Part shown: piece after piece, positions 44,376-52,220 of the stretch
How positions within the stretch are numbered: the first letter of the stretch is position 1
How the letters are laid out: every line of letters begins with the position of its first letter
Origin: Oscillospiraceae bacterium
GTDB taxonomy: Bacteria; Bacillota; Clostridia; Oscillospirales; JAAYXM01
Assembly: GCA_015068085.1 (NCBI GenBank)
Contig: SVLF01000003.1
Location: 1 to 64,000 of the forward strand
DNA: 64,000 nucleotides
Direction: 5' to 3'
Position numbers and translations under genes: made by a program
The notes under the pieces: generated by a model
The model's database searches: none
The model's input: the letters and a program-made list of their open reading frames with translations, nothing else
Told to the model about the DNA's origin: nothing

Positions 44376-45149
44376 ATGAAACTGAAAAACAAAATTGCCG
44401 TAATAACCGGCGGAGCTTCCGGCATAGGTGAAGCAGGAACGCGCCGTTTTACTTCGGAGGGTGCGTATGTTGTTATTCTTGACGTAAACGAAGAGGCAGG
44501 CAAAGCTCTTGAAGCTGAGCTTTCAAATGTGTGGTTCATAAAGACGGATATTTCAGATGAAGTGTCCGTAAAAGCTGCATTTGAAAAAATAGCAGACAAA
44601 TTCGGAAAAATAGATGTTCTTTATAACAATGCATCTGTATTTTTAGGCGGACGTGATACGGTTCTCGGTGATATCGAAGAAAGTATCTGGAAAAAGGTTC
44701 TGGCAATAAATCTTGACGGTACATATCATTGCACAAAATTTGCGCTTCCGCTTATGAAAGAAAATGGCGGCGCGATAGTAAATACAGCGTCAAGTGCAGG
44801 TGTTGTTGGTATCCCCGGTTGTGCTGCATATACAGCAACCAAGGGTGCAACGGTCACTTTGACACGCTCACTTGCAGTTGATTACGGCAAATACAACATC
44901 CGTGCTAATTGTATTGCACCTGCGGCGATTGAAACCGCAATGGTAAAGGAAAGCAACCTGAATGACCCGAACTTTGATAACGAGTTCTTTTTAAAGCAGA
45001 TAACACCGCTTCGCCGTTGGGGAAAACCCGAAGATGTCGCGGCACTTGCAGCATTTCTTGCATCCGATGATGCAAGCTACTTAAATGGCGTTATAATCCC
45101 CTGTGACGGCGGAATAACGATAAACGGAAACGTGAACAAAGAAGTTTAA
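44376..45149 (+). CDS. Short-chain dehydrogenase/reductase
   Basis: 257 residues, classical SDR. Cofactor motif TGGASGIGEA (11-20), NNAS motif, catalytic SSA...YTATKG, C-terminal PCDGGITI. D36-like aspartate after strand 2 (VVILDVNEEAG) suggests NAD(H). Family members oxidise sugar acids, polyols or reduce ketoses. It is 18 nt before the split transketolase genes, so probably supplies or removes a ketose intermediate; substrate unknown. Confidence 0.9.
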   Translation: MKLKNKIAVITGGASGIGEAGTRRFTSEGAYVVILDVNEEAGKALEAELSNVWFIKTDISDEVSVKAAFEKIADKFGKIDVLYNNASVFLGGRDTVLGDIEESIWKKVLAINLDGTYHCTKFALPLMKENGGAIVNTASSAGVVGIPGCAAYTATKGATVTLTRSLAVDYGKYNIRANCIAPAAIETAMVKESNLNDPNFDNEFFLKQITPLRRWGKPEDVAALAAFLASDDASYLNGVIIPCDGGITINGNVNKEV

Positions 45150-45167
45150 GTTAAGGAGAAGGTAGAA

Positions 45168-45977
45168 ATGGAAAATTGCAGACAGATTGCAAAACAAATC
45201 AGAATTGACTGCGTGCGCATGACAAATAGCGGACGTAGCGGTCACGTCGGTAGTATGCTTTCGATGGCAGAGCTTATCGCCGTGCTTTATGAGAAAATCC
45301 TCAATGTGGACCCAAAGAACCCTGATATGCCGGAGCGCGACCGTTTTGTGCTCAGTAAGGGACACGCAGGTGCGGCTGTGTATTCCGCGCTTGCTCAAAA
45401 GGGTTTTATTCCGCGCGAATGGCTTTCCCGTTATTACTGTGACGATGGAAAGCTTATGGGACACATCAGCCATAAGGTTCCGGGTGTTGAGTTTTCAACC
45501 GGATCCCTCGGTCACGGACTTCCTGTTGCAGTTGGTATGGCAATTGCTGCACGTTACGCAAAATCACCGCGCCGTGTTTTCTGTATGACAAGTGATGGTG
45601 ATATGAACGAAGGCTCCACTTGGGAGGCAATTATGTTTGCCGCCCAGGAAAAGCTTTCAAACCTTACTATGATAGTGGACTATAACCGCGTTCAGGCTCT
45701 CGGTCATTCCGAGGACGTTATCGACCTTCGCTCACTTAAAGATAAACTCGAACTTTTCGGCTTCGCCGTACGCGAGATTGACGGTCACAACTGTGAAGAA
45801 ATATATGATGCTTTGTCAAATCTTCCGCTTAATGAAAACAAGCCGAGTGCGATAATCGCTCACACGACAAAATGCAAAGGTATTCCTGCATTTGAAAATA
45901 CAGTAAAGTCACATTATAAATTTATACCGGATGAAGAAATCGAAGCTGTAATCGAAACGATTAAGGAGGCAAAATAA
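45168..45977 (+). CDS. Transketolase, N-terminal subunit
   Basis: 269 residues, the TPP pyrophosphate-binding half of a two-gene transketolase. Features: RSGHVGSMLSMAELIAVLYE, LSKGHAGAAVYSALA, the TPP motif SDGDMNEGSTWEAI...DYN, and HTTKCKGIP. AAGGAG precedes the ATG. One base separates its stop from the next start. Split transketolases often have specialised acceptors; the apulose-4-phosphate and 6-deoxy-6-sulfofructose enzymes are known examples. General pentose phosphate activity is also possible. Confidence 0.93.
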   Translation: MENCRQIAKQIRIDCVRMTNSGRSGHVGSMLSMAELIAVLYEKILNVDPKNPDMPERDRFVLSKGHAGAAVYSALAQKGFIPREWLSRYYCDDGKLMGHISHKVPGVEFSTGSLGHGLPVAVGMAIAARYAKSPRRVFCMTSDGDMNEGSTWEAIMFAAQEKLSNLTMIVDYNRVQALGHSEDVIDLRSLKDKLELFGFAVREIDGHNCEEIYDALSNLPLNENKPSAIIAHTTKCKGIPAFENTVKSHYKFIPDEEIEAVIETIKEAK

Positions 45978-45978
45978 T

Positions 45979-46902
45979 ATGAGAGGCACATTTAATAAAA
46001 CATTACTCGAAATAGCAAAGAACGATCCTCGCATTCATATGGTACTTGCCGATATCGGTTACGGCGAGATTGAACCGTTCCGAGATACGTTCCCGGAAAG
46101 ATACTACAATGTAGGTGTTGCAGAGCAGAATATGACAGGTGTTGCCTGCGGCATCGCAATGGAAGGAAATATTGCAGTTACATATTCAATCGCAAACTTT
46201 CCGACGCTCCGTTGTCTTGAGCAGGTAAGAAATGACGTTTGCTACCACAACGCAAATGTAAAGATTGTTATTATCGGCGGTGGTGTTTCATATGGTCCGC
46301 TCGGGATGTCTCATCACTCCACAGAGGATATAGCTATCATGCGCGCACTCCCGAATATGGTAGTAGTTGTTCCTTGTGATAACTTTGAAGCAGAAGCTGC
46401 AACGCGCGCGATGATTGAGTATGACGGTCCGCTTTACTATCGTTGCGGATATAAGGGTGAAAAGGATATTCACTCAGGTCCCGTTGACTTCAAGCTTGGT
46501 CGCGCAATTACCGTTCGTGAAGGCAGCGACGTAACTCTTATGTTTGCAGGTCCTGTAGGTCTTAACGTTGTTAAAGCTGCTGATAATCTTGCAAAGGAAG
46601 GTATCTTCTGCAGAATAGTAAGTATGCATACCATTAAGCCGATCGATCGCGATGCAATAATTGATGCTGCAAAGAACACCGGTGGAATCATCACAATTGA
46701 AGAGCACAACCTCTCCGGTGGTCTCGGAAGCGCGGTTGCTGAAGTTATCTGTGATTCCGGTGTGGCTCCGAAAAAGTTCAAGAGAATTGCACTTCCGGAT
46801 GTAAACGTTGCCCTTATCGGACATCAGGAGTGGATTCGTTCTCAGTACGGTATGGATGCTGAAGGCATTGCAAAGCAGATTAAGAATGCATTGAAAAAGT
46901 AA
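45979..46902 (+). CDS. Transketolase, C-terminal subunit
   Basis: 307 residues, pyrimidine-binding and C-terminal domains. The catalytic glutamate is in VGVAEQNMTGVACGIA, followed by SIANFPTLRCLEQVRNDVCYHNANVKIV and the C-terminal IITIEEHNLSGGLGSAVAEVI. It partners the preceding gene to form the active alpha2beta2-like enzyme. AAGGAGG lies in the end of the upstream gene. Last gene before a terminator. Confidence 0.93.
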   Translation: MRGTFNKTLLEIAKNDPRIHMVLADIGYGEIEPFRDTFPERYYNVGVAEQNMTGVACGIAMEGNIAVTYSIANFPTLRCLEQVRNDVCYHNANVKIVIIGGGVSYGPLGMSHHSTEDIAIMRALPNMVVVVPCDNFEAEAATRAMIEYDGPLYYRCGYKGEKDIHSGPVDFKLGRAITVREGSDVTLMFAGPVGLNVVKAADNLAKEGIFCRIVSMHTIKPIDRDAIIDAAKNTGGIITIEEHNLSGGLGSAVAEVICDSGVAPKKFKRIALPDVNVALIGHQEWIRSQYGMDAEGIAKQIKNALKK

Positions 46903-46953
46903 AGCAAAATTAATTAGACACAGGCAAAAAAGCGATTTTTGACTGTTTAAAAC

Positions 46954-46988
46954 ATATAAGGAGCTGTTGTAAAAGCAGCTCCTTATAT
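46954..46988. terminator. Bidirectional terminator between transketolase and thiN
   Basis: A 13-bp perfect stem, ATATAAGGAGCTG (46954-46966) with CAGCTCCTTATAT (46976-46988), lies 2 bp from the thiN stop of the convergent operon. Confidence 0.8.
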
Positions 46989-46990
46989 AA

Positions 46991-47614
46991 TCATCTCCGT
47001 ACCTTTATAAGCAATGCTCTGCCTTCTTTAATGCAGACCTCGGCGGTTTTTCCCGGGAGAGGTTCATTGCTTATTCCATACTGATATTCTGCGTCAATTT
47101 CCCCATTTTCAAGCGGGAATTTGGCGTTTTTTTCATATACGCCGCGGCAGGTGCCGTCGATGTTGATAAGCGAAAAATACGGAAAGCTGTCATCAATGTA
47201 TTTCGCTTCATTGCTTACGATTTCCATTTCGGAAAAGTCGTCAACGATAAGCGCGCTCTTCCCGGCAGAGTGAAGCTTTAAAAGAATTGACACGTTGCCG
47301 AGCGTATGGTCAAGTCTTCCTCCGCATACCCCAATCAGAAGAAAATCCTCAAATCCGCGGGAAAGCGCTTCTTTGACGGCGTAGACCGTATCCGTATCGT
47401 CTTTTTCGCGCGGAAGGGCAATTGTTTCAACCGCGGTATCCGGTTGCGGATGAGAGTCAAAATCCCCGACAATGAGATGTGCGGAAATTCCGAGCTTTTC
47501 CTTGTGATAAAGCCCGCTGTCGCAGAAGATATTAAAGTCTCCGTCACGGAGATGCGTGCGGATAACGTCATAGTTTCCGATATCGGCACCGCCGATGATT
47601 ACACAACGTTTCAT
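46991..47614 (-). CDS. thiN: Thiamine pyrophosphokinase
   Basis: 207 residues, converts thiamine and ATP to thiamine pyrophosphate. Characteristic stretches: CDSGLYHKEKLGISAHLIVGDFDSHPQP, the PREKDDTDTVYAVKEAL catalytic motif and GVCGGRLDHTLGNVSILLK. A small C-terminal substrate domain follows. Its start overlaps the cytX stop by 4 nt. Last gene of the thi operon. Because it acts on free thiamine, ThiE product must first be dephosphorylated; no ThiL kinase is seen here. Confidence 0.93.
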   Translation of the reverse strand: MKRCVIIGGADIGNYDVIRTHLRDGDFNIFCDSGLYHKEKLGISAHLIVGDFDSHPQPDTAVETIALPREKDDTDTVYAVKEALSRGFEDFLLIGVCGGRLDHTLGNVSILLKLHSAGKSALIVDDFSEMEIVSNEAKYIDDSFPYFSLINIDGTCRGVYEKNAKFPLENGEIDAEYQYGISNEPLPGKTAEVCIKEGRALLIKVRR

Positions 47615-48780
47615 TTTTTTAAAATCCCTTTTGTTTTATTTACCGCTATACAAAGCAGTGATGTTATCACCATATCAGGAAGGGTACTGCCTGTAATAAT
47701 ATCACATTTCATAAGAAAACGGTATACCACAAACCCGAAAATCCATACAAAAAGATTGGATATTCCGAAACGGTGACCGGAAATATCATTTTTCAGGATA
47801 AAGTAGTCCGTAATCTGAATAGCAATCATCGGGGCAAAAACCGAACCGATGAGATAGAGAAAATCGGTGATGTCGTGGAGCGGGAGAAAAACTGAGCCGA
47901 GAATACCGAGAACGGTCACTCCTGTGGCAATCCACTTTACGTTGAGCCGGGAAGAGAGGCTTTCGCTTGATACACCCGCTGAATATGCATCAAGGAAGGT
48001 GGTTGTTACGGTTGAGAAAACGATGATGAGAAGCCCTGCTGTTCCAAGCCCTGCCCTCATCATTATGCGGGCAATGTCGCTCTCTCCCGTGAAGAGGGCG
48101 GCACCCATACCGATTACGTACATCCACGAGCTTATAACGCCGTAAGTAAGTGTGCTTGCGGCGGTTGCACGCACGGGATGCTCTGCTTCGCGTGTGTAGT
48201 CTGAAATGAGAGGAAGCCAGGAAAGCGGCATCGCAACGGAGAGCTCAACTGCCGCGCCGAAGGTTAAGCCATCGGGCGAAATTGAGGCTGCTTTTCCGCG
48301 GAATACAACAAAACTCAGGATTATAGTAAGAACAAACAGCGCAACCATTGCAAGCGTGTTTATTTTACCGAGGTTTTTGATGCCCACGAGGATCCACACG
48401 ATAATCAGAGCTCCTATAAGAATGCTCCAGAATATGTGCCCAAGGTTTAAAGCACTGTCTGCGGCAAGCGCACCGTCATAGATCATTATGGCGGTCCAAC
48501 CGACGAGCTGCAGAATATTCAGAACGGCAAAGATAAGCGCGCCGCGTGTTCCGAAGCTCATTTTTACGGTTTCCATAGAGCTTTTTCTCTCTTTCCCGCC
48601 GATAAGACCGGCAGCAAAAAGAAGTACACAGCCGATAATGTGACCGAGTATAATAGCGAGAAGCCCCTTTGTAAAGCCGAGAGGGGCAAGATATGTACCG
48701 GTAAGGATTTCGGCAAGAGAGACTGCGGCACCGAACCATATAAGGCTGTTTTCAAATACAGATGTGCGTTTTTCGATCAT
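47611..48780 (-). CDS. cytX: Putative hydroxymethylpyrimidine transporter CytX
   Basis: 389 residues from ATG 48780, which has AGGAGG nine bases upstream; a longer in-frame start overlaps thiD. NCS1 (cytosine/purine) transporter with about eleven to twelve hydrophobic segments, opening SLIWFGAAVSLAEILTGTYLAPLG and with the AMPLSWLPLISDYTREA motif in the middle. CytX members cluster with thiD/thiE under TPP control and are predicted to import HMP. One base separates it from thiD. Confidence 0.9.
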   Translation of the reverse strand: MIEKRTSVFENSLIWFGAAVSLAEILTGTYLAPLGFTKGLLAIILGHIIGCVLLFAAGLIGGKERKSSMETVKMSFGTRGALIFAVLNILQLVGWTAIMIYDGALAADSALNLGHIFWSILIGALIIVWILVGIKNLGKINTLAMVALFVLTIILSFVVFRGKAASISPDGLTFGAAVELSVAMPLSWLPLISDYTREAEHPVRATAASTLTYGVISSWMYVIGMGAALFTGESDIARIMMRAGLGTAGLLIIVFSTVTTTFLDAYSAGVSSESLSSRLNVKWIATGVTVLGILGSVFLPLHDITDFLYLIGSVFAPMIAIQITDYFILKNDISGHRFGISNLFVWIFGFVVYRFLMKCDIITGSTLPDMVITSLLCIAVNKTKGILKK

Positions 48781-48781
48781 C

Positions 48782-49588
48782 TTATTCAGCCTCCTTTGCA
48801 AATTCGCCGGAAAGCGCGAAGGCGTGGTTCATAGGTCCGCTGCCGTGTCCTAAATCAAGCATTGCCGAAAGAGCATCGGATATATATTCCTTCGCACGCG
48901 CTACCGAGTCGCGAAGCGTAAACCCTTTTGCGAGATTTGCGGCGATTGCGGAAGAGAGTGTACAGCCGGTTCCGTGGGTGTTCGGATTATCTATTCGCTT
49001 TCCCTCAAACCATAAAAAGGAGCCATTTTCTAACAGAAGGTCGTTCGCATCGTTAATGCTGTGGCCTCCCTTTAAAAGTACGGCAGAACCGCACTTTTCG
49101 CCAATCACCCGTGCCGCCTTTTTCATATCCTCTGCGGTGCGTATGGCAAGCCCTGCGAGAATCTCCGCTTCGGGGATATTTGGAGTTACAACATCCGCCA
49201 AAGGCAGGAGTCTTTCTGTAAGAGTGTTCACTGCATCCTCCTGAAGAAGCCGCGAGCCGCTTGTTGAGACCATAACGGGATCAATCACGATATTCTTCGC
49301 GCGGCGGCAGGCGAGTACGTCTGCTATTGTTTCAATAAGTCCGGCAGACGATACCATGCCGATTTTCACGGCGTCGGGGAAGATGTCATCGAACACAGCG
49401 TCAAGCTGTGCGCGTAAAAACTCCGGAGAGACCTCCGCAATACCTGTAACGCCGGTTGTGTTCTGTGCCGTCAGCGCACATATTGCGCTCATGGCGTAAA
49501 CACCGTTCATCGTCATCGTTTTGATGTCTGCCTGAATACCGGCGCCTCCGCAGGAATCACTTCCCGCGATTGTTAATGCTGTTCTCAT
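48782..49588 (-). CDS. thiD: Hydroxymethylpyrimidine/phosphomethylpyrimidine kinase
   Basis: 268 residues, two-step phosphorylation of HMP to HMP-PP. Ribokinase-like fold with TIAGSDSCGGAGIQADIKTM at the N-terminus, the VTPNIPEAEILAG and LLKGGHS loops, and the C-terminal catalytic NTHGTGCTLSSAIAANLAKG. AAGGAG precedes the ATG. It lies between thiE and cytX. Confidence 0.96.
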   Translation of the reverse strand: MRTALTIAGSDSCGGAGIQADIKTMTMNGVYAMSAICALTAQNTTGVTGIAEVSPEFLRAQLDAVFDDIFPDAVKIGMVSSAGLIETIADVLACRRAKNIVIDPVMVSTSGSRLLQEDAVNTLTERLLPLADVVTPNIPEAEILAGLAIRTAEDMKKAARVIGEKCGSAVLLKGGHSINDANDLLLENGSFLWFEGKRIDNPNTHGTGCTLSSAIAANLAKGFTLRDSVARAKEYISDALSAMLDLGHGSGPMNHAFALSGEFAKEAE

Positions 49589-49625
49589 TGTAATTTCTCC
49601 TTTCGTAATTCAGCATTAATTTTAT

Positions 49626-49662
49626 AAAGCGACAGAGAGTGGTGCCCCCGGTCTGCCGCTTT
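49626..49662 (-). terminator. Intra-operon hairpin between thiE and thiD
   Basis: 11-bp stem with one G-U (49626-49636 with 49652-49662) in the 79-nt thiE-thiD gap, the only sizeable gap in the operon. It could be a partial terminator or processing site. Confidence 0.45.
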
Positions 49663-49667
49663 GACAA

Positions 49668-50297
49668 CTACTTAAGCGTTTTGAATGTTTCAAGAAGAGA
49701 GCGTGCCGCAATCTCCGGATCATTCGCTTTCATTATAGCGGAAACCACGCATATTCCCGCGATTGGAATACCGCGGAGAATATCAATATTATCATTATTA
49801 AGTCCTCCTATTGCATTGACGGGAATGGAAACCGCCCGGCAAATGTCGCCGAGGGTTTCTGTGGAGGTGAGCACGGTTTTCACCTTTGTCGTTGTGGGGT
49901 AAATTGCGCCGACGCCGAGATAATCCGCGCCTTGTTCATATGCTTCCTTCGCTTGCGGAACTGTTTTTGCCGTCGCACCGATAATTACGCCGTCACCGAG
50001 AATTTTTCTCGCCGTGCCGACCGGCATATCGCTCTGACCGAGGTGAACGCCTTCGGCACCAACCGCCATTGCAACGTCAATTCTGTCGTCAATAATAAGC
50101 GGTACATTATGTTGACGGCAGATGGCATGAAGGTTCTCGGCAAGAGAGATATACTCTCTTGTGCTTTTTTCTTTTTCACGAAGCTGAACAAGCGTTGCAC
50201 CGCCGCGGAGCGCGGCTTCGCATCTTTCTAAGAACTCAGCCTCCGAGTATCCGGTGCTGTCCGTGATAAAATATAAGGTGCTGTCAAAGTGTTTCAT
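49668..50297 (-). CDS. thiE: Thiamine-phosphate synthase
   Basis: 209 residues, couples HMP-PP and HET-P to thiamine monophosphate. TIM-barrel motifs GATLVQLREKEKSTREY, PLIIDDRIDVAMAVGAEGVHLGQSDMP and GVGAIYPTTTK with the pyrophosphate-binding region, then AIGGLNNDNI. Its start overlaps the thiM stop by 4 nt. Confidence 0.96.
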   Translation of the reverse strand: MKHFDSTLYFITDSTGYSEAEFLERCEAALRGGATLVQLREKEKSTREYISLAENLHAICRQHNVPLIIDDRIDVAMAVGAEGVHLGQSDMPVGTARKILGDGVIIGATAKTVPQAKEAYEQGADYLGVGAIYPTTTKVKTVLTSTETLGDICRAVSIPVNAIGGLNNDNIDILRGIPIAGICVVSAIMKANDPEIAARSLLETFKTLK

Positions 50298-51091
50298 ATC
50301 GTGGTTTCCTCCGCATTTATGTATTTTGTAATATCATCCTCTGTGAGAACTCCGATGTTGTCCATAAGATTTGCGAAAAAGCTGCCGGGGCCTTTTTCCG
50401 TTGCGGCAAGCTCACCGCAGATGCCGAGAAAGGCGCACGAAAGAGAAGCAGCATCAAGCGGCGGGCAGACGGCGAGAAACGCCGCACATATCGCGCCGAG
50501 CATACAACCGGTTCCCGTAACGCGTGACAGATATTCGCATCCGTTTTTTATAAGAAGAGTGCGTTTTCCGTCAGTAACGATGTCGGTTTTTCCGCTTGCA
50601 ATGACCGTACAGCCGTATTTTACTGCAAGGGATGCTGCGGCATCAGTGATTTCGGAAAGCGCAAGCGTTGCATCCGCGTCAACTCCCGCACAGGTATATG
50701 AAAGGTCATAAAAAGCGCGGATTTCGGAGTAGTTGCCCTTTAGCACGGCGGGGCGGTGCTTTGTTACTATATCAAGAGCAAAGAATCTTCTCATTTCCGA
50801 GCACGAGATGCCGACAAGATCCAGAAGAGTTGATATTCCTTTTTCCGCAGCAGCTTCTGCAGAGATTTTTATTGACTCCATACGTGCATCTGTAATGTTG
50901 CCGAGATTGAGCATAAGCGCCGCGGCAGTTTCGGTGATCTCCCGCACCTCGCGCGGGTGCTCTGCCATAATCGGACGTGCGCCGAGGAATAAAAGCGCGT
51001 TTGCACACTGATTGATTGATATGGGATTTGTTATACAGTGGATGAGAGGCGAACGGTCGCGGAGCGAGCTTAGATATAGTTTGGGTATCAT
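50294..51091 (-). CDS. thiM: Hydroxyethylthiazole kinase
   Basis: 265 residues, phosphorylates the thiazole alcohol HET for salvage. Ribokinase-like trimer family: HCITNPISINQCANALLFLGARPIMAEHP at the N-terminus, VLKGNYSEI, and the C-terminal catalytic VTGTGCMLGAICAAFLAV. The start directly follows the thiW stop (TGAATG). Confidence 0.96.
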   Translation of the reverse strand: MIPKLYLSSLRDRSPLIHCITNPISINQCANALLFLGARPIMAEHPREVREITETAAALMLNLGNITDARMESIKISAEAAAEKGISTLLDLVGISCSEMRRFFALDIVTKHRPAVLKGNYSEIRAFYDLSYTCAGVDADATLALSEITDAAASLAVKYGCTVIASGKTDIVTDGKRTLLIKNGCEYLSRVTGTGCMLGAICAAFLAVCPPLDAASLSCAFLGICGELAATEKGPGSFFANLMDNIGVLTEDDITKYINAEETTI

Positions 51092-51805
51092 TCAGTTTTC
51101 CTTCTTCTTTTTTGTAATGTAATAGAAAACGGCGGCAATAAGCATCAGCGCAAGGAGAGAGTAAGAAATGTAAGACCATACCGGAGAGGTCATTTTGAAA
51201 ATGCCTGTGAGAATTTCGATAACAAGCCACAAAACCGCGCCGAGTGCGGCGATTGCCGCGGCGTTCCCGAAAACTCCGCTTATGTCATTGTACACATCGC
51301 TGCCGAGCTTTTCCTGAAAGCGGGCAAGAAGCCCTGCGTTTGAGAGCTTGCGCAGCAGGAGATATGCAATGCTTCCTCCGATGAGCGTTCCGCAGATAAA
51401 GGACGGAACATAGAAAAGCCAGCTGAGCCCTTCTTTTCCCCAGAAAAAAGTCATTACGGGATAGGATAAAATTGCGCCGATAATTCCCGTGCCTATTATT
51501 TCACCGAGCACGGCAAAGATTATTTTTCCTTTTGAAGCTTTGTAGAAAACACCGGACAGAAATGCGCCGAAAATCGCACCGGTAAGTGCAATCGGGGGGA
51601 TAGCCATAGTTGCCATACGTATTATTCCGATGACAAACGCGCAAAGAAGTGCATACCACGGTCCGAGCAGACACGCACAGACGATGTTTATAAGGTGCGC
51701 CATGGGGCACATTCCCTCAAAGCGCAGGATAGGGGAGATAACAACGCCGAGTGCCACAAGAACAGAGAGCACAATCATTTTTAAAAGAGCCTTAGAGTTA
51801 TTCAT
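51092..51805 (-). CDS. thiW: Energy-coupling-factor S component ThiW
   Basis: 237 residues, membrane S component predicted to import the thiazole moiety, working with a shared ECF energiser elsewhere. It carries the family stretch VISPILRFEGMCPMAHLINIVCACLLGPWYALLCAFVIGIIRM and about six to seven TM helices. It is longer than common ThiW because of an extra C-terminal helix before a lysine-rich end (ITKKKKEN). First gene of the operon. The SD is CGAGG at 51815-51819. Confidence 0.92.
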   Translation of the reverse strand: MNNSKALLKMIVLSVLVALGVVISPILRFEGMCPMAHLINIVCACLLGPWYALLCAFVIGIIRMATMAIPPIALTGAIFGAFLSGVFYKASKGKIIFAVLGEIIGTGIIGAILSYPVMTFFWGKEGLSWLFYVPSFICGTLIGGSIAYLLLRKLSNAGLLARFQEKLGSDVYNDISGVFGNAAAIAALGAVLWLVIEILTGIFKMTSPVWSYISYSLLALMLIAAVFYYITKKKKEN

Positions 51806-51910
51806 TTTTATTTTCCTCGTTTCGTAATTAAATACGAGGCGGTATACCTCGCTCGGTCGAAGCTTGATTGCTTCCTCTCACCCCGAAACACGGGTTCCCT
51901 CGCAACTTGT
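51806..51910 (-). promoter_or_regulatory. Half TPP-aptamer copy plus possible SD-sequestering stem
   Basis: On the minus strand, 51855-51880 matches 23 of 26 bases of the thi-box 5' half of the upstream riboswitch (52053-52078: TGAGAGGAAG...GCTTCGACC). The conserved 3' half that binds pyrophosphate (CCTGAT-TGGATAATGCC) is absent and replaced by a GAGGTATACCGCCTC hairpin. The CCTCG at 51835-51839 can pair with CGAGG at 51847-51851 or with the thiW SD at 51815-51819, mutually exclusive options. Ligand binding is unproven. Confidence 0.6.
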
Positions 51911-51957
51911 AAAAAACGTCAAGAGCTCCCTTGCCGTCCTGTTTTCTGCCCTCCTTT

Positions 51958-51998
51958 GAAAAATAATAAAAGGACAATCCCGATAAGGACTGTCCTAA
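51958..51998 (-). terminator. Riboswitch expression-platform terminator
   Basis: 10-bp stem with one G-U (51971-51980 with 51987-51996), followed on the minus strand by TTTTATTATTTTT. It lies directly after the TPP aptamer and should form when TPP is bound. Confidence 0.85.
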
Positions 51999-52020
51999 AA
52001 ATCAGAGCTTTATATAACTT

Positions 52021-52100
52021 CCTCCGTTGGCATTATCCAAATCAGGTATAAGGGTCGAAGCTCAATTACTTCCTCTCAGCCTGAAAACAAGCTCCCCTGT
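52021..52100 (-). promoter_or_regulatory. TPP riboswitch (thi box)
   Basis: Minus-strand RNA contains the full thi-box: GGGGAGC, GCTGAGAGGAAG, a P3 hairpin, CGACCC, then ACCTGATTTGGATAATGCC. These are the HMP-contacting and pyrophosphate-contacting halves. A terminator follows, so control is by transcription attenuation of the whole thi operon. Confidence 0.95.
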
Positions 52101-52117
52101 ATTTAATTGTCGAATGC

Positions 52118-52146
52118 ATTATAACACTTTTTTTGAGAAAATGCAA
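52118..52146 (-). promoter_or_regulatory. thi operon promoter
   Basis: On the minus strand, TTGCAT (52141-52146), a 17-bp spacer and TATAAT (52118-52123), placing the start just ahead of the riboswitch. Confidence 0.8.
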
Positions 52147-52220
52147 TAGTGAATTTCGAATATTTATGAATTTCTCATAATATACTTTACTGAAAATGAA
52201 ATAAAAAGGAGAGATATAAA

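Noticed and set aside
52140..52220. Sigma-E promoter for the SipL-like gene
   Set aside because: AATATTT and CATAATAT are present but about 11 bp apart, shorter than the spacing expected for sigma-E, so not annotated.
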